Source of the DNA: Butyrivibrio sp.
Lineage (GTDB): Bacteria; Bacillota; Clostridia; Lachnospirales; Lachnospiraceae
NCBI GenBank assembly: GCA_024694565.1
Contig: JAILJR010000105.1
Coordinates: 1-55,529 of the forward strand
Reading direction: 5' to 3'
DNA: 55,529 nt
In this document: positions 22,216 through 30,757 of the stretch, piece after piece
Position numbering within the stretch: position 1 is the stretch's first letter
Layout of the letters: the number at the start of each line of letters is the position of its first letter
Notes under the pieces: model-generated
Told to the model about the DNA's origin: nothing
Seen by the model: the letters and a program-made list of their open reading frames with translations, nothing else
Database searches by the model: none
Position numbers and translations under genes: made by a program

Positions 22216-24405
22216 ATGGCTTCAAAGAAGGGAAATCTTTCAATTAACAGCGAGAACATGTTTCCAATCATCAAGAAATGGCTCTATTCGGATCATGATA
22301 TTTTTTACAGGGAAGTGATCTCAAACGCGTGTGATGCGATCACCAAGATCCGCAAGATGGATATGATGGGTGAGTATGAGCTTCCTGAGGGCTTTAAGCC
22401 CCGTGTGGATATCGTATTAAATGACAAAGAGAAGACTATTAAGATAATTGATAACGGTATCGGAATGACAGCCGAGGAGGTTGAGGAGTATATCAACCAG
22501 GTGGCTTTTTCCGGTGCCACGGACTTCCTCAACAAGTACAAGGACAAGGCCAATGCTGATCAGATCATCGGTCATTTCGGACTGGGCTTCTACTCAACAT
22601 TTATGGTATCTGATTATGTGGATATTGATACACTTTCCTGCAAGGGCGGTCCTGCTGTTCATTGGACATGTGATGGCGGGTCCGATTTTGAGATGAGTGA
22701 CGGCGACAGGGCTGAGGTTGGTACAACAGTTACTCTTCATCTTTCCGATGACTGTCTTGAGTTCTGTAACGAATATAAGGCAAGAGAGGTAATACAGAAA
22801 TACTGCTCCTTCATGCCTTATGAAATCTACCTTTCACGAGAGAATGAAGAGGGAACAGAGACTATTAAGGAATCTGAGAAGCACGATGACGATGTTGTCA
22901 TTGAGGTGATCGAGCCCGAGAAGAAGGAAGAGAAAAAGACAGAGGGCGAAGAAGGCAAATCCGAAGAGACAGAGACCGAGACGAAGGAAGAGGAGAGAAA
23001 GCTCAAGATAAAGAGAAGACCTGAGCTTTTGAACGACACACATCCTCTGTGGGCAAAGACTCCGAAGGACTGCACGGATGAAGAGTACAAGGAATTCTAC
23101 AGGAAGGTCTTCAGGGATTACAAGGAGCCGCTGTTCTGGATCCACCTGAATATGGATTATCCTTTCAATCTGAAGGGTATACTGTACTTCCCTAAGATCA
23201 ACATGGAGTTTGAATCGATTGAAGGTACGATCAAGCTCTATAACAACCAGGTATTTATAGCTGACAATATCAAGGAGGTCATACCGGAATACCTGATGCT
23301 GCTTAAGGGTGTGATTGACTGCCCCGACCTTCCTTTGAATGTGTCGAGATCTGCCCTGCAGAACGACGGTTTTGTAAAGAAGATATCTGAGTATATCTCC
23401 AAGAAGGTAGCCGAGAAGCTTGCAGGTCTCTGCAAGACAGACAAGGAAAACTATGACAAGTACTGGGATGACATAAGCCCGTTCATCAAGTATGGTTGTC
23501 TTCGCGACGACAAATTCTGTGAGAAGATGACGGATTACATCCTGTTCAAGAACCTTGACGGCAAGTATCTCACAACACCTGAAGCTCTTCAGATCAATAA
23601 GGACGCTGAGGCTGACGCTGCTAAGAGTGAAGCTGTGGACGAGAATGGCGAGAAGGTTGAGGCAGAGGTTGTTGATGAAAACGGCAATCCTGTAAAGGCT
23701 TCTGAAGGAGAGAATACAGCCAAGGCAGATGCAGAACTGGCTGATGATACAGACAAGGCTGATGACAAGAAGGAAGAGGAGAAGGAAAAAGAGCCCCGCA
23801 CTATCTACTATGTGACCGATGAGCAGCAGCAGAGTCAGTACATCAACATGTTCAAGGCTCAGAAGATGGATGCCTTCATCATGAACCACAACATTGATGT
23901 ACCTTTCATGGAGCAGCTTGAACGCAAGAATGAGGGAATCCGCTTCCAGAGGATCGATGCAGACCTCACGGATACATTTAAAGCCAAGACTTCCAAGAAG
24001 GCAGCAGCTGAGCTTGAGGAAAAAGAAAAAGAGCTCTCAGAGAAGATAAAGAAAGCCCTTAAAAATGACAAGCTCACTATCAAGCTTGAAAAGCTCAAGG
24101 ACAAGAAGATGTCTTCGATGCTCACGGTTTCAGAGGAATCAAGACGTATGGCAGAGATGATGAAGATGTATGCCATGAACGGAATGAGTATGGGCGACTT
24201 CGGCAACGAAGGACAGACTCTTATCCTTAATGCAAATCATCCTCTTGTTCAGTACGTTCTGGAAAATGAGGATGGTGAGAATACCACAATGATTTATGAA
24301 CAGCTCTACGACCTGGCCCGCATCCAGAATGCACCGCTGGAGGGTGAAGCGATGACAAAGTTCATAGCAAGAAGCAACGAGATCATGATGATGCTAACAA
24401 AATAA
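22216..24405 (+). CDS. htpG: Hsp90-family chaperone HtpG with charged inserts
   Basis: This 729-residue protein carries Hsp90 motifs: FYREVISNACDA, KIIDNGIGMTAEEVEEYIN, IGHFGLGFYSTFMV and NVSRSALQN. It is an ATP-dependent cytoplasmic chaperone. Two highly charged segments are unusual for bacterial HtpG. One at about 213-265 is Glu/Lys-rich and sits where eukaryotic Hsp90 has its charged linker. A second at about 460-530 is Ala/Asp/Glu/Lys-rich. Together they explain the length above the usual ~620-640. AAAGGAGTG precedes ATG 22216. A CIRCE operator lies upstream and a strong terminator downstream. Confidence 0.95.
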   Translation: MASKKGNLSINSENMFPIIKKWLYSDHDIFYREVISNACDAITKIRKMDMMGEYELPEGFKPRVDIVLNDKEKTIKIIDNGIGMTAEEVEEYINQVAFSGATDFLNKYKDKANADQIIGHFGLGFYSTFMVSDYVDIDTLSCKGGPAVHWTCDGGSDFEMSDGDRAEVGTTVTLHLSDDCLEFCNEYKAREVIQKYCSFMPYEIYLSRENEEGTETIKESEKHDDDVVIEVIEPEKKEEKKTEGEEGKSEETETETKEEERKLKIKRRPELLNDTHPLWAKTPKDCTDEEYKEFYRKVFRDYKEPLFWIHLNMDYPFNLKGILYFPKINMEFESIEGTIKLYNNQVFIADNIKEVIPEYLMLLKGVIDCPDLPLNVSRSALQNDGFVKKISEYISKKVAEKLAGLCKTDKENYDKYWDDISPFIKYGCLRDDKFCEKMTDYILFKNLDGKYLTTPEALQINKDAEADAAKSEAVDENGEKVEAEVVDENGNPVKASEGENTAKADAELADDTDKADDKKEEEKEKEPRTIYYVTDEQQQSQYINMFKAQKMDAFIMNHNIDVPFMEQLERKNEGIRFQRIDADLTDTFKAKTSKKAAAELEEKEKELSEKIKKALKNDKLTIKLEKLKDKKMSSMLTVSEESRRMAEMMKMYAMNGMSMGDFGNEGQTLILNANHPLVQYVLENEDGENTTMIYEQLYDLARIQNAPLEGEAMTKFIARSNEIMMMLTK

Positions 24406-24415
24406 AAAATATGAT

Positions 24416-24456
24416 GCCTTGGGAAAACCATTAAAAGGTTTTCCCAAGGCTTTTTG
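24416..24456 (+). terminator. strong intrinsic terminator after htpG
   Basis: GCCTTGGGAAAACC and GGTTTTCCCAAGGC pair around a seven-base loop and are followed by T5. It also lies at the end of the convergent DUF4250 gene. Confidence 0.9.
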
Positions 24457-24457
24457 A

Positions 24458-24640
24458 TTACCTGAACTGATTGAGGTTTTCGCTATACTCATAGCCGATT
24501 GCTTTGAGTTTTGAGATGATAGCCTCTTTTTCTTCTCTGCCAAGGTCAAGACCCTCTGCCAGGCTGTCAAAAGATTTATACTTATCCCGGAGAAGCGTAT
24601 TTAAGTAACTTAAGAGCATAACCGGATCCTGTGGAAGCAT
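24458..24640 (-). CDS. DUF4250 small protein
   Basis: This 60-residue protein starts MLPQDPVMLLSYLNTLLRDK and ends YSENLNQFR. These are the signature ends of DUF4250, a small cytoplasmic family common in Lachnospiraceae and Ruminococcaceae with no known function. The middle is helical. AAGGAGG lies about ten bases before the ATG. It is convergent with htpG and upstream of it lies a family A hairpin. Confidence 0.88.
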   Translation of the reverse strand: MLPQDPVMLLSYLNTLLRDKYKSFDSLAEGLDLGREEKEAIISKLKAIGYEYSENLNQFR

Positions 24641-24668
24641 ATCGAATTCCTCCTTGTAAATAAATATT

Positions 24669-24734
24669 ATGAGTCGCCCGACAAAAGCTTAACAGTCCGG
24701 CTCCGGCCTGGCGAGCTTTTGTCGGGCAACTCAT
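24669..24734 (+). repeat. family A repeat, minimal terminal hairpin
   Basis: Left end ATGAGTCGCCCGACAAAAGCT pairs with right end AGCTTTTGTCGGGCAACTCAT around about 23 nt. The whole central part of the full element is deleted, leaving only the two termini. Confidence 0.85.
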
Positions 24735-24787
24735 ATCATTAAAGTGTTTTCTACTATACTATATCATGGTTGGAGAAATTTGCATCC

Positions 24788-24803
24788 ACAACTGAATTGT
24801 AAC
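24788..24803 (+). repeat. family B repeat, right terminus only
   Basis: CAACTGAATTGTAACG matches the right end of family B elements. No left half is present. Confidence 0.55.
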
Positions 24804-24842
24804 GCTACATCGGGCATGTCATCAGAAAAATAACACATAATA

Positions 24843-24872
24843 TTGGAACTATGTACATTTGTGTTGTATAAT
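24843..24872 (+). promoter_or_regulatory. predicted promoter of the exopolysaccharide operon
   Basis: TTGGAA (24843-24848), 18 nt, TATAAT (24867-24872), about 50 bases before the first gene of the operon. Confidence 0.6.
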
Positions 24873-24922
24873 TAATGTGTAGTTTTGTATGTTTTTACGA
24901 ATTTTTCTGATACTGGAGACAC

Positions 24923-25648
24923 ATGCAGCCAACAATTGATATTCACTGCCATATTATGCCGGGAGTGGATGATGGATCACCTGATATGAAAACCAGCCTT
25001 GAGATGCTCAGGATAGCGGATAAGAACGACATCACGCATCTGATACTTACGCCGCATCACAAGCCCATGCATCACAATGTGAGCCCAGAGCATAACGTCC
25101 TCTATCGAAAGGAGCTGCAGCAGAACGCAAGAGCTGAGGGTATAAGGGCTAAGCTTTTTTCAGGCAATGAGATATATTACAGCGATGAAACTGTAGATGA
25201 GCTGATGCGCGGGGAGGTGTGTTCCCTTGCAGGCTCTGATTATGTTCTTATCGAGTTTCATCCGACCAATCCATATAAGGCCATTCAGAATGCCATGTAC
25301 CGTGTCCTGACGGCGGGCTTTATTCCAATAGTAGCTCATGTGGAGAGATACAGTGATATAGTTACAAAGCCTGTGCATGTGGAAGATCTGATCGAGATGG
25401 GGTGTCTGATCCAGGTCAATGCATCCAGTATTATGGGAAAATATGGTTTTGGAATCAGCTCTTTTACCAGGAAGCTCCTTAAGAAGGAGCTGGTTCATTT
25501 TATTGCTTCAGATGCTCATGACACCGGGAACAGGGCGCCGCAGCTTCTGGAGTGCAGGAAGTATGTTGAGAAAAAGTATGGGGATGAATATGCTAAAGAA
25601 CTCTTTTTTACTAATCCTGCAAATGTTCTGAGAAATGAAAGTATATGA
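24923..25648 (+). CDS. cpsB: CpsB/YwqE-type tyrosine-protein phosphatase (PHP fold)
   Basis: This 241-residue protein is a PHP-domain metal phosphatase. Metal-binding motifs are DIHCHIMPGVDDGS at the start, LTPHHKPM near 43, IVAHVERY near 138 and IASDAHD near 194. CpsB/YwqE proteins remove phosphate from the tyrosine cluster of the partner BY-kinase and so tune capsule or exopolysaccharide output. GGAG precedes the start at 24923. It is the first gene of the exopolysaccharide operon, with the matching kinase two genes on. Confidence 0.9.
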   Translation: MQPTIDIHCHIMPGVDDGSPDMKTSLEMLRIADKNDITHLILTPHHKPMHHNVSPEHNVLYRKELQQNARAEGIRAKLFSGNEIYYSDETVDELMRGEVCSLAGSDYVLIEFHPTNPYKAIQNAMYRVLTAGFIPIVAHVERYSDIVTKPVHVEDLIEMGCLIQVNASSIMGKYGFGISSFTRKLLKKELVHFIASDAHDTGNRAPQLLECRKYVEKKYGDEYAKELFFTNPANVLRNESI

Positions 25649-25680
25649 CTATGTGATCAATCTGTGAGGTGCTAAGACCC

Positions 25681-26415
25681 GTGGGGAACAGAGACGACAT
25701 TATAGAAATTAATTTGGGAGAACTGTTTGCAGTTCTTTTAGGCAGGGCTTTTCTGATAATAAGCGCAGGAGTGTTTTTTGCACTGGCAGGTCTTTTTATC
25801 AGCAAATTCATTCTGCATCCTGTTTATGATTCAACTACCAAGATCTATATTTTAAATAAAGAAGAGAATCAGACCGTCACCTATTCTGATGTGCAGATTT
25901 CCACACAGCTGACGCAGGACTATGCGGAGCTGATCAAGAGCAGATATGTTATCGAGGAGGTTATCCAGAGACTTAACCTGGTTGACAAAGGCTATGAGGA
26001 TCTTAGCAAGGTGCTCAGGGTAGACACTCCTTCCGATACCAGAATTGTTGCTATAACAGCCAGGGATGAGGATCCTCTCATGGCCATGCAGATAGCAAAC
26101 TGCATAAGGGAAGTGGCCAGTGAACATATCGCCAATGTTATGGATATTGATGCCATCAATGTTGCGGAAACTGCAAATGTCCCTACCAGAAAATCCGGTC
26201 CCAGCGTCATAAGATGGACAATTATAGCCGGATTCGTAGGAGCAGTGCTTGTGGCTTTTTTTGTCATACTTGGTTATCTTTTGGATGATACCATCAAGAG
26301 CAATGACGATGTTGAGAGATATCTGGGGCTGAGTACTCTTGCCCTTGTGCCGCTTACTACTGATGAGACTGACAAGAAGAAAAACAAGAAGAGCGATAAG
26401 AAGAAAAAGAAGTAG
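25681..26415 (+). CDS. Wzz/CapA-like chain-length and kinase-activator membrane protein
   Basis: This protein of about 244 residues has an N-terminal membrane segment (about 15-38, FLIISAGVFFALAGLFISKF), an extracytoplasmic domain and a second membrane segment (about 180-202). It ends in a Lys-rich cytoplasmic tail. This is the Wzz/YwqC layout that sets polysaccharide chain length and activates the separate BY-kinase. GTG 25681 is preferred because GAGGTG lies about nine bases upstream; GTG 25669 is also in frame. Confidence 0.87.
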   Translation: MGNRDDIIEINLGELFAVLLGRAFLIISAGVFFALAGLFISKFILHPVYDSTTKIYILNKEENQTVTYSDVQISTQLTQDYAELIKSRYVIEEVIQRLNLVDKGYEDLSKVLRVDTPSDTRIVAITARDEDPLMAMQIANCIREVASEHIANVMDIDAINVAETANVPTRKSGPSVIRWTIIAGFVGAVLVAFFVILGYLLDDTIKSNDDVERYLGLSTLALVPLTTDETDKKKNKKSDKKKKK

Positions 26416-26426
26416 GAGAAGTATGC

Positions 26427-27260
26427 ATGCAGACCGCCAAACTTCACTTCAGCCAGGCTGAAAACAATTACCAGATCAAAGAAGCATATAAGACTCTTCG
26501 AAGCAACGTGGAATTCAGCGGACAGAATGTAAGGGTAATATCCGTGACAAGCTGTACTCCCGGTGAAGGAAAGACCACGGTGGCGATGGCTCTGGCGAGG
26601 GCTTTTGCAGAGGCAGGGAAAAAGACGGTGCTTGTTGATGCCGACATGAGAAAGTCTGTTCTTGTAGGAAGATACAGGACGGGATCAGTGAGGCTTGGTC
26701 TGACTCATTGTCTTGTGGGAAGAGAGAGACTGTCCAGCGTTATCTGTGAAACCGATACGCCTAATCTCTATGTAATATTTGCGGGGCCTGTTCCGCCCAA
26801 TCCAAGTGAGCTTTTGGGCGGCAAAATTTTTGGCAAGGTTCTTGAGAACATGAAGCAGGTGTTTGACTATGTGATAATAGATACCCCGCCTCTTGGTTCG
26901 GTCATCGATGCGGCGGTTGTAGCCAAGCAGTGTGATGGAACAGTCATGGTGATAGAGAGCAATACCATCAGCTACAGGTTTGCGCAGAGAGTCAAGGATC
27001 AGCTGGATAAGGCCGGGGCAAAGATGCTCGGTGTTGTTCTCAACAAGGTTGATCTCAATGGCAAGGGCTACTATGGCCATTACGGCAGCTACTATGGGAG
27101 GTACTACGGCAAGTATTACGGCAAGTACTATGGCAAGGACAATGATGATGCATTATCTGCTCCAAAGACAAGACCTAAGGCTCAGGAAGCAGATCTGGCA
27201 CCTGACGAAGATGATCTTGATGAACTTAACTATCTGGCAGGCGTTACAAGAAAGGACTGA
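26427..27260 (+). CDS. cpsD: bacterial tyrosine kinase (CpsD/YwqD type)
   Basis: This 277-residue protein has the BY-kinase P-loop set: Walker A SCTPGEGKTTVA near 42, Walker A' VLVDADMRKS near 72 and Walker B VIIDTPPLGS near 150. After GKGYY, residues about 215-235 carry a dense Tyr cluster (YYGRYYGKYYGKYYGK) for autophosphorylation. An acidic tail follows. The kinase would work with the Wzz-like partner and be reset by the PHP phosphatase. GGAGAA precedes the start. Confidence 0.93.
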   Translation: MQTAKLHFSQAENNYQIKEAYKTLRSNVEFSGQNVRVISVTSCTPGEGKTTVAMALARAFAEAGKKTVLVDADMRKSVLVGRYRTGSVRLGLTHCLVGRERLSSVICETDTPNLYVIFAGPVPPNPSELLGGKIFGKVLENMKQVFDYVIIDTPPLGSVIDAAVVAKQCDGTVMVIESNTISYRFAQRVKDQLDKAGAKMLGVVLNKVDLNGKGYYGHYGSYYGRYYGKYYGKYYGKDNDDALSAPKTRPKAQEADLAPDEDDLDELNYLAGVTRKD

Positions 27261-27269
27261 TAATAAGTC

Positions 27270-27770
27270 GTGAGAGGCAATATTCTCGGAATAGTATTTA
27301 CTATATTGAGTGGGATCCTGATCTTTCTGATTGCTTTTGCATATACGAGAAGTGACAGGCAGGAGCCGGAATTTCGTTTTTCTGCAGTAGATCTGACTTA
27401 CAATTCAAGTACGACAGACAAGGATCTTAAGATTGGAATCAACGCATTTGATACAAAGGACGGCGACCTTACAAACAGAATTGTCGTAGAGAAGGTAGTG
27501 CTCAACAAGGAGAAGGAAACAGCCGTAGTGTATTATGCAGTGGCTGATTTCAGCGGAAATGTGACCAAGCAGTCCAGGGTATTTCCGGCTGATATAGCGG
27601 ATATAGAGAATAACGGTAATTCTGTTGATGAGATGGAGGATGTACATTTTCCTAACATGCTCTCATCCGATGACGGAGTTACTGTGGGCGTGCAGATGCA
27701 GCCAGCGAACAATGCATCAATTTTCGAAAAAGGATATTTGGGAACTGTTGCAAATGGTGCGGGCGACTGA
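27270..27770 (+). CDS. membrane-anchored Ig-like (DUF5011-type) protein
   Basis: This 166-residue protein has one N-terminal membrane segment (about 5-26). An extracellular beta-sandwich follows with GINAFDTKDGDLTNRIVV and VADFSGN, the pattern of DUF5011/HYR-type Ig-like repeats found in surface proteins. The C-terminal ~45 residues look disordered. It starts with GTG. Its place between the kinase and the LCP gene suggests a role in polysaccharide export or attachment, but no function is known. Confidence 0.65.
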   Translation: MRGNILGIVFTILSGILIFLIAFAYTRSDRQEPEFRFSAVDLTYNSSTTDKDLKIGINAFDTKDGDLTNRIVVEKVVLNKEKETAVVYYAVADFSGNVTKQSRVFPADIADIENNGNSVDEMEDVHFPNMLSSDDGVTVGVQMQPANNASIFEKGYLGTVANGAGD

Positions 27771-27840
27771 TGTTGTATATTTTTTATCCTAAGGCGGTTC
27801 TGAGAGCTGATATTCCTTAGGAGCATTGAGGGCAAATGCT

Positions 27841-28902
27841 ATGAGCAGGTTGGGTAAGACAGCCCTCATTATATGGGCCAGTGTGATGACGGTCATAGCT
27901 GTTGGGCTGGCGGGCTTCGAAGTAATAAGAGGACTGGGGAAATCCAGTCTGAGTTCCAAGTCTGCTACAACGAACCCGCAGCTTGCACAAACGGAGTATG
28001 TGACTACAGACGAGTCGCAGACCAGGGCGTGGCAGTCCGACTGGGTGAGATATAATGGGGAGGTTTATGATTACAACGAGGATATAACAACGTTTCTCAT
28101 CATGGGAATTGACAAGGATGATGAGAAGGTTGAAGAGGTATCAGAGGGAACAGACGGAGGTCAGGCTGATTCTCTTTTCCTGCTTGTGCTCAATCCCCGG
28201 AATAAGTCAATAAGGATAATCGGTATCAACAGAAATTCCATGACAGATGTGGACATTTATGATGAGTATGGGAGATACCAGACAACTGTAGTTGCACAGA
28301 TTGCGACGCAGCATGGTTTCGGAAACGGAGTGGAAAAGAGCTGTGAATATCAGGTCAAGGCTGTTTCCAACATGTTCTATCAGCTTCCTATTCATGGGTA
28401 TGCCGCAATTAATATGAGTGCAATTCCCATAATCAATGACCAGGTTGGCGGAGTGGATGTAACTGTACTTGAGGATTTGACAAAATTCGACAAGTCACTT
28501 GTCAAGGGCGCAAATGTTCATCTTGAAGGAAAGACTGCATATCATTATGTAAAGAGCCGTGATACAAGTATTTACGGTTCAAGCGATATGAGGCTTGAGA
28601 GGCAGCGTCAGTATCTGAATGGCTTCATCGAGGCGGCACGCAATGAGTGTAAGGTAAATACCAACGCGGCAGTAGATATTTTTACATCAATAATGGATAA
28701 GATGGTGACGAATATCACTGTTGATGAGGTGAGCTATCTGGCACCTCTGATCACCGGTTATAGCTTCAATCCCGATGACCTCAGGATGATAGAGGGGACA
28801 AATCAGAAGAATGGCGAATTCGAAGAGTTTATTATTGATGAAGACAGCCTTTATCAGACAATAATCGACGTTTTTTACGAAAAAATTGATAATTTGGACT
28901 AA
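27841..28902 (+). CDS. LytR-CpsA-Psr (LCP) family ligase
   Basis: This 353-residue protein has one N-terminal membrane segment (about 8-28) and an extracellular LCP domain with LIMGIDKDD, NRNSMTDVDIYD, IIND-VGGVDVTV and DMRLERQRQYLNGF. These are the conserved acidic and Arg residues that bind the polyprenyl-pyrophosphate substrate. LCP enzymes move glycans from lipid carrier to peptidoglycan or protein. The start ATG 27841 follows GAGGG. It sits three bases before the sortase-like gene. Confidence 0.93.
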   Translation: MSRLGKTALIIWASVMTVIAVGLAGFEVIRGLGKSSLSSKSATTNPQLAQTEYVTTDESQTRAWQSDWVRYNGEVYDYNEDITTFLIMGIDKDDEKVEEVSEGTDGGQADSLFLLVLNPRNKSIRIIGINRNSMTDVDIYDEYGRYQTTVVAQIATQHGFGNGVEKSCEYQVKAVSNMFYQLPIHGYAAINMSAIPIINDQVGGVDVTVLEDLTKFDKSLVKGANVHLEGKTAYHYVKSRDTSIYGSSDMRLERQRQYLNGFIEAARNECKVNTNAAVDIFTSIMDKMVTNITVDEVSYLAPLITGYSFNPDDLRMIEGTNQKNGEFEEFIIDEDSLYQTIIDVFYEKIDNLD

Positions 28903-28905
28903 ATA

Positions 28906-29712
28906 ATGAGAATTAATAGCCGATATATGAGTATAGATAGGTTGATTAACGGGACTATTCGGAAAAGGATTATTGTCCTGGCTTTGATCCCTGTATTACT
29001 TACGGGGTGTGGAAAAGCTTCAGATGGTAATTTGCAGGGCTCTGACTGGTCAGGTGCACGCGATAAGGCTGCAGCTGATTCTCATGTGGATTTTCAACAG
29101 CTCAGGGAAGAGAATAGCGATATATTTGCCTGGATTTATGTTCCGGATACAAACATCGACTATCCGGTTGTTCAAAACGGTGAAGGCGATGATACCTATT
29201 ACAGGGATCACAATGTAAAAAAACAGGTAGATCCGAAGGGTGCGATTTATATTGAATCCGCGAACCTTACTGATATGTGCGACTTTAATGAGGTGGTGCA
29301 TGGCTCTTCGCCGGATGATGGGACTATGTTTTCGGGGCTTTCCAATTTTCTCGACAGACCATTCTTTGAAGAACATCCTTATGTATATGTTTATCTGGAT
29401 GGTAATGCACTGATTTATTATGTGTTTGCTGCTTATGTGAGGAATAATTCAAGACTTCTTGAGATGTACGATTTCACATATGTCAAGGGCTGCCAGGACT
29501 TTCTCGATGAGATATACGATTCAAAGTCAATGAACAAGATAGTCAGAAGCGGCTGGGAGAATGCGGTGGAGCCTGATAACTTTATTATCACTCTAAGTAC
29601 CGAGAACAGAGATGATCCTCAGAGGCAGACAGTGGTAGTAGGGTGTCTCGTAGGAGATGCCGCAGGCAGGATAAACAGAACTTTAGATTATTCAGATCCG
29701 GATACAGAATAG
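28906..29712 (+). CDS. sortase-B-like lipoprotein lacking catalytic Cys and His
   Basis: This 268-residue protein has an N-terminal signal with lipobox LLTGC (Cys 35) and a class B sortase fold. SrtB signatures are clear: FAWIYVPDTNIDYPVVQNG, DDTYYRDHN, KGAIYIESAN, DDGTMFSGLSNF and a final TLSTxxxxxxxQRQTVVV strand. At the two key sites the residues differ: the catalytic His of 'YGH' is Ser 134 in VVHGSSPDDG, and the catalytic Cys of 'TLSTC' is Glu 233 in TLSTEN. An Arg remains at about 240. It therefore cannot do the usual transpeptidation. It may bind a sorting signal or glycan, or act as a scaffold. The gene is intact. Confidence 0.85.
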   Translation: MRINSRYMSIDRLINGTIRKRIIVLALIPVLLTGCGKASDGNLQGSDWSGARDKAAADSHVDFQQLREENSDIFAWIYVPDTNIDYPVVQNGEGDDTYYRDHNVKKQVDPKGAIYIESANLTDMCDFNEVVHGSSPDDGTMFSGLSNFLDRPFFEEHPYVYVYLDGNALIYYVFAAYVRNNSRLLEMYDFTYVKGCQDFLDEIYDSKSMNKIVRSGWENAVEPDNFIITLSTENRDDPQRQTVVVGCLVGDAAGRINRTLDYSDPDTE

Positions 29713-29744
29713 TAACTGACAATTTTTTTAGAAGGTATGGAGGC

Positions 29745-30623
29745 ATGAAAATGAAGAGACTACTTGCTATCGCACTTTGCTCTGTTATAGTAGCTGTTTC
29801 GCCTGTGTCTGCGATTGCGGCAGAGCCAGGGGGGTCAAACAGTATCACTGCCGAGGACATTAAGGAAATCAAGGACAAGCTTGATACAATCTCGGGAGAC
29901 GTTAAAGAACTTGTTAATCTTGTAAAGGCTCAGGATCCCAGTGTCGTAATCAACAACAATCCTACCATTACCAACAATCCGACGAATAACAATACAAATA
30001 GTCCTACAACGACGAATTATAATGATAATAACGTTGGCGGAAATACTATAGGCGGCAACACTATTACAAATAACAATAACAGCAGCAGCGATACTACAGT
30101 GACCAACACCAGCTCTTCTGAGAGCGGCGGTGGAGCGGTACCTGTACCCGTACCTGTTCCGGTTCCTCCTGCACCACCGATTCCGGGCGGCGGCGGAAAT
30201 GGCGGAGGCGGCGGTGGTTCTTCCTCCGGGTCTTCTGCTAACTGTGTTGTTTATAACGGATGCTGTGTCTATGCATGCAAAAAGATTGTGATCAACGGCT
30301 GCAAGAGCAATGCGACCTTCATGGTAAACGGAGTATCGGGCGGAACAGCATCATCTGCCAGTGATCTCGCAAAGAAGGTCGGTGGAAGCCTTGTATGCTG
30401 CTGTGAGACTTCTGCTCCGGGCGTTGTTTTCTCAACTGCTAAGGTCAATTTCTTTGTCAATGGAGTTCTTGACGGCGACAACGTGGCAGTTTACCAGCTC
30501 CAGAATGGTAAATGGGTTCAGCTTTCAGTTTCCGAGATCAGGAAGGACCACGTTGTAGTTAATATGAGTAAGCATGGTCCGCTTGCATTTATCAGGGTTC
30601 CTGCGCTGGCAACCATCGGCTGA
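29745..30623 (+). CDS. secreted Asn/Pro/Gly-rich protein with Cys-rich C-terminal domain
   Basis: This 292-residue protein has a signal peptide (to about AIAAE) and a coiled-coil stretch with ITAEDIKEIKDKLDTISGDV. An Asn/Thr-rich low-complexity region spans about 65-125, then come a PVPVPVPVPV segment and a Gly/Ser-rich run (about 130-160). The C-terminal domain (about 165-292) is Cys-rich, starting NCVVYNGCCVYACKKIVING, and ends in beta strands. No LPXTG or NPQTN sorting motif or transmembrane tail was found. The family is not recognised. AGGAGG-like AGG at 29738-29743 supports ATG 29745. Confidence 0.75.
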   Translation: MKMKRLLAIALCSVIVAVSPVSAIAAEPGGSNSITAEDIKEIKDKLDTISGDVKELVNLVKAQDPSVVINNNPTITNNPTNNNTNSPTTTNYNDNNVGGNTIGGNTITNNNNSSSDTTVTNTSSSESGGGAVPVPVPVPVPPAPPIPGGGGNGGGGGGSSSGSSANCVVYNGCCVYACKKIVINGCKSNATFMVNGVSGGTASSASDLAKKVGGSLVCCCETSAPGVVFSTAKVNFFVNGVLDGDNVAVYQLQNGKWVQLSVSEIRKDHVVVNMSKHGPLAFIRVPALATIG

Positions 30624-30757
30624 GGGTCGTCTCTGCCTGATGGCTGTTTGGTACAAAGAAAAGTCAAAAGTTTAAGTATTGTGTAAAATTTGTTTCGTCA
30701 TAAATGATCTGCGTTAAGCAGTCTCTGAATATGACTATTGCTTGAGGGGGCAAAAAT

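Noticed and set aside
22834..23889. A 351-residue open frame antisense to htpG
   Set aside because: It mirrors the Glu/Lys-rich codons of htpG, which leave the opposite strand free of stops. No start signal or family match was seen.
28906..29712. Active sortase B
   Set aside because: Direct reading of the DNA gives Glu at the TLSTC cysteine and Ser at the catalytic histidine, so the normal reaction is not possible.
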